A DNA stretch of 64,000 nt, taken from Akkermansia muciniphila (GTDB lineage: Bacteria > Verrucomicrobiota > Verrucomicrobiia > Limisphaerales > UBA9464). A program made the position numbers and the translations under genes. The stretch covers positions 1 to 64,000 of the forward strand of contig CAMDGV010000015.1 of NCBI GenBank assembly GCA_945898055.1. Reading direction: 5' to 3'. The stretch's first letter is position 1, and every line of letters starts with the position of its first letter. Positions 62,579 through 64,000 of this stretch are shown here, piece by piece. The notes under the pieces were generated by a model. The model was not told the DNA's origin and did no database searches. It saw nothing but the letters and a program-made list of their open reading frames with translations.

Positions 62579-63337
62579 ATGGTTCGTCCGATCATTCTGG
62601 TGACACCCAGCCAACAGGCATCGGGTGTGGAACTTCTCGATCCCTCGATCAGCGTCGGTAACAGCTACCTCGAGACGCTGAGCCAAGCCGGTGCACTTCC
62701 TCTAGCACTTCCTCTCTCCACCAATAGAACTCAACTCGCGGCCTATTTAGAGCGTGCGGACGGACTCTTACTCACCGGCGGTGACGATTTGGATCCGCGC
62801 CTTTACTGGCCAGATGTCTCTTCTGAACTGCTCGCCAAATGCGATTGCGAAGGACCGATTCGAGACACGATGGAATTGACCTTGCTCGACCTGTTATTTC
62901 GTAATCCAAAACCGCTTCTCGCCGTTTGCCGAGGGCATCAACTGGTGAATGTAGCCCTCGGTGGCACCTTATATGTCGACCTGCCGACTCAACGAACCGG
63001 CAGCCTTGACCATGCCCAAATGGAACGTCGGTTTGAACCGGTTCATCAGGTCGATATTCTCCCTTATTCCTTGGCCGCAGAAATTTGGAACCAAAAGCGA
63101 CTCTCAGTGAACAGTACTCATCATCAGGCTATTCAACGCATTGCCGACCCACTTCTGCCCTCACTCATGGCCACCGACGGAGTCATTGAAGGCACGGAGT
63201 TAAGACCCGAATACACACAAATTCTTCCTTGGTATCAGTCAGTTCAGTTTCATCCGGAACGTCTTGCCAACAGCTATCCGGTGCATCAACGACTCTTTCA
63301 AGCCTTCGTCGGTGCTTGCGTCTCTTCTCTAAAGTAA
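62579..63337 (+). CDS. Class I glutamine amidotransferase, PuuD-like (gamma-glutamyl-GABA hydrolase family)
   Basis: 252 residues. Blocks: G-L-L-L-T-G-G-D-D-L-D-P near residue 59, nucleophile Cys in A-V-C-R-G-H-Q near 122, S-V-N-S-T-H-H-Q-A near 179, and V-Q-F-H-P-E-R near 221 with catalytic His and Glu. The family hydrolyses gamma-glutamyl amides such as gamma-glutamyl-GABA. No putrescine pathway genes are adjacent, so the substrate is open. The ATG follows a GC-rich spacer; the next gene begins ten bases after its stop. Confidence 0.88.
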   Translation: MVRPIILVTPSQQASGVELLDPSISVGNSYLETLSQAGALPLALPLSTNRTQLAAYLERADGLLLTGGDDLDPRLYWPDVSSELLAKCDCEGPIRDTMELTLLDLLFRNPKPLLAVCRGHQLVNVALGGTLYVDLPTQRTGSLDHAQMERRFEPVHQVDILPYSLAAEIWNQKRLSVNSTHHQAIQRIADPLLPSLMATDGVIEGTELRPEYTQILPWYQSVQFHPERLANSYPVHQRLFQAFVGACVSSLK

Positions 63338-63346
63338 ATTCCTGAC

Positions 63347-64000
63347 ATGACTCTTCAACCACTCTCCCGCCCCATCGATCACCTGAAGCTCGGGGTCTTC
63401 TTAAGGGTCGTCTTCCTCCTAACGGCCTCTCTTCGACTCGCCCAAGCCGAAATCAACCCCAGCACCAACACTCTTCCGACCCCGATTGTTTACGAATATA
63501 AAACGGCGTCGTTCGACGGGGTTGGCAAGTGGTTTCTCGGGCGCGAGATCGCTCACTTTATGTCGCATCAAGGGGCGCCTTGGCTCGAACGCGAGGAAAG
63601 GGACACCGAGGAACAACCGTCCCGCCTGATTGCCGCACTAAATCTCAAACTGGGGCAGCAGGTCGGCGACGTCGGAGCGGGAAGCGGGTATATGAGTTGG
63701 CGGCTAGCCAAGGCTGTTGGTCCTTCGGGTCGAGTTTATGCCAATGACATCCAACCTGAGATGATCGAAATCCTCAAGACCACTGTCCTCAACCGAGGTC
63801 TCAGCACTGTTCTGCCTGTTCTTGGCACCGTGACCAATGTCAACCTCCCCAAAGCGGCTCTCGACCTAATTCTGTTGGTGGATGTCTACCACGAGTGCGA
63901 TCACCCTTTTGAAATGGTTCGTAGCATGGTGGACTCATTGAAACCGAACGGCCGCTTAGTGTTGGTCGAATATCGGGGCGAAGATCGCTGGGTTCCCATC
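63347..64000 (+). CDS. Exported class I SAM-dependent methyltransferase, 3' end missing
   Basis: The frame from ATG 63347 is open to the window's edge (218 codons). The N-terminus M-T-L-Q-P-L-S-R is followed by a hydrophobic stretch L-R-V-V-F-L-L-T-A-S and an A-Q-A-E cleavage-like site, so it looks secreted. After that come family blocks G-R-E-I-A-H-F-M, Q-G-A-P-W-L-E-R, and the SAM loop V-G-D-V-G-A-G-S-G-Y near residue 109. Later are N-D-I-Q-P-E-M and L-L-V-D-V-Y-H-E. Similar signal-bearing methyltransferases occur in Planctomycetes and Verrucomicrobia. How SAM would be available outside the cytoplasm is unclear. It starts ten bases after the amidotransferase gene. Confidence 0.85.
   Translation, partial: MTLQPLSRPIDHLKLGVFLRVVFLLTASLRLAQAEINPSTNTLPTPIVYEYKTASFDGVGKWFLGREIAHFMSHQGAPWLEREERDTEEQPSRLIAALNLKLGQQVGDVGAGSGYMSWRLAKAVGPSGRVYANDIQPEMIEILKTTVLNRGLSTVLPVLGTVTNVNLPKAALDLILLVDVYHECDHPFEMVRSMVDSLKPNGRLVLVEYRGEDRWVPI

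Noticed and set aside
1-64000. CRISPR arrays, rRNA or prophage genes
   Set aside because: No regularly spaced repeats, no rRNA-like sequence and no phage structural genes were seen.

Overview
The window looks like chromosomal DNA from a Verrucomicrobiota-type bacterium (PVC superphylum). The evidence is a DUF1501 protein beside a PSD1/planctomycete-cytochrome protein, a Pirellula/Verrucomicrobium-type heme-binding protein, a cytochrome c fused to leucine-rich repeats, CotH/lamin-tail and FG-GAP giants, ThuA-like proteins, a lysine-rich microprotein, and a class I ribonucleotide reductase small subunit that aligns by eye with the chlamydial (class Ic) type. A Gram-negative envelope with heptose/Kdo lipopolysaccharide is indicated by gmhB, hldA, a heptosyltransferase-type GT9 enzyme and kdsD.

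Layout. 1-12.9 kb: a richer-GC accessory-looking stretch with a double alpha/beta hydrolase (cut by the window edge), msrA, the DUF1501/PSD1 pair, a dead ISKra4-type transposase, a fasciclin protein, a dead REP-associated-type (Y1) transposase, and a secreted CBM9/ThuA-like protein. 12.9-13.9 kb: a graveyard of IS256 and IS66 fragments. 13.9-38.5 kb: mostly housekeeping genes. They cover lysophospholipid recycling (lplT-aas), heptose synthesis (gmhB-hldA), apbE, a heme-binding protein, an acylphosphatase/phosphoesterase/GT9 group, thiH, mdh, lysC, a CbiX-type chelatase and a secreted protein of unknown function. They end with a cobalamin-riboswitch-led nrdB-nrdA operon, a Tat-exported ThuA protein and a TPR/FG-GAP membrane-anchored protein. 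38.5-40 kb: a truncated IS256 joined to an IS66 tail. 40-64 kb: an LRR-cytochrome, LysR, a GYF/cyclic-nucleotide sensor, purE, gltX, nudix-tadA-peptidase, dacB, a microprotein, kdsD, a GT2, the nusB-PHP-ftsY-ribD minus-strand run, the CotH giant, dapA, argG, a cupredoxin, a glutamine amidotransferase, and an apparently exported SAM methyltransferase cut by the right edge.

The most interesting system is at 29.5-34.1 kb. A cobalamin riboswitch with a plausible terminator platform precedes a ribonucleotide reductase that does not itself need B12. Its small subunit has Leu (codon 30493) where the radical tyrosine normally sits and Glu instead of Asp as first metal ligand, the pattern of chlamydial class Ic enzymes with a further substitution. 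The likely logic is that when B12 is plentiful a B12-dependent (class II) reductase encoded elsewhere is used and this operon is shut off. A CbiX-type tetrapyrrole chelatase lies just upstream on the other strand.

Most genes lack a visible Shine-Dalgarno sequence and start after pyrimidine-rich leaders; the IS256 gene is an exception. No rRNA, tRNA or CRISPR array was seen.
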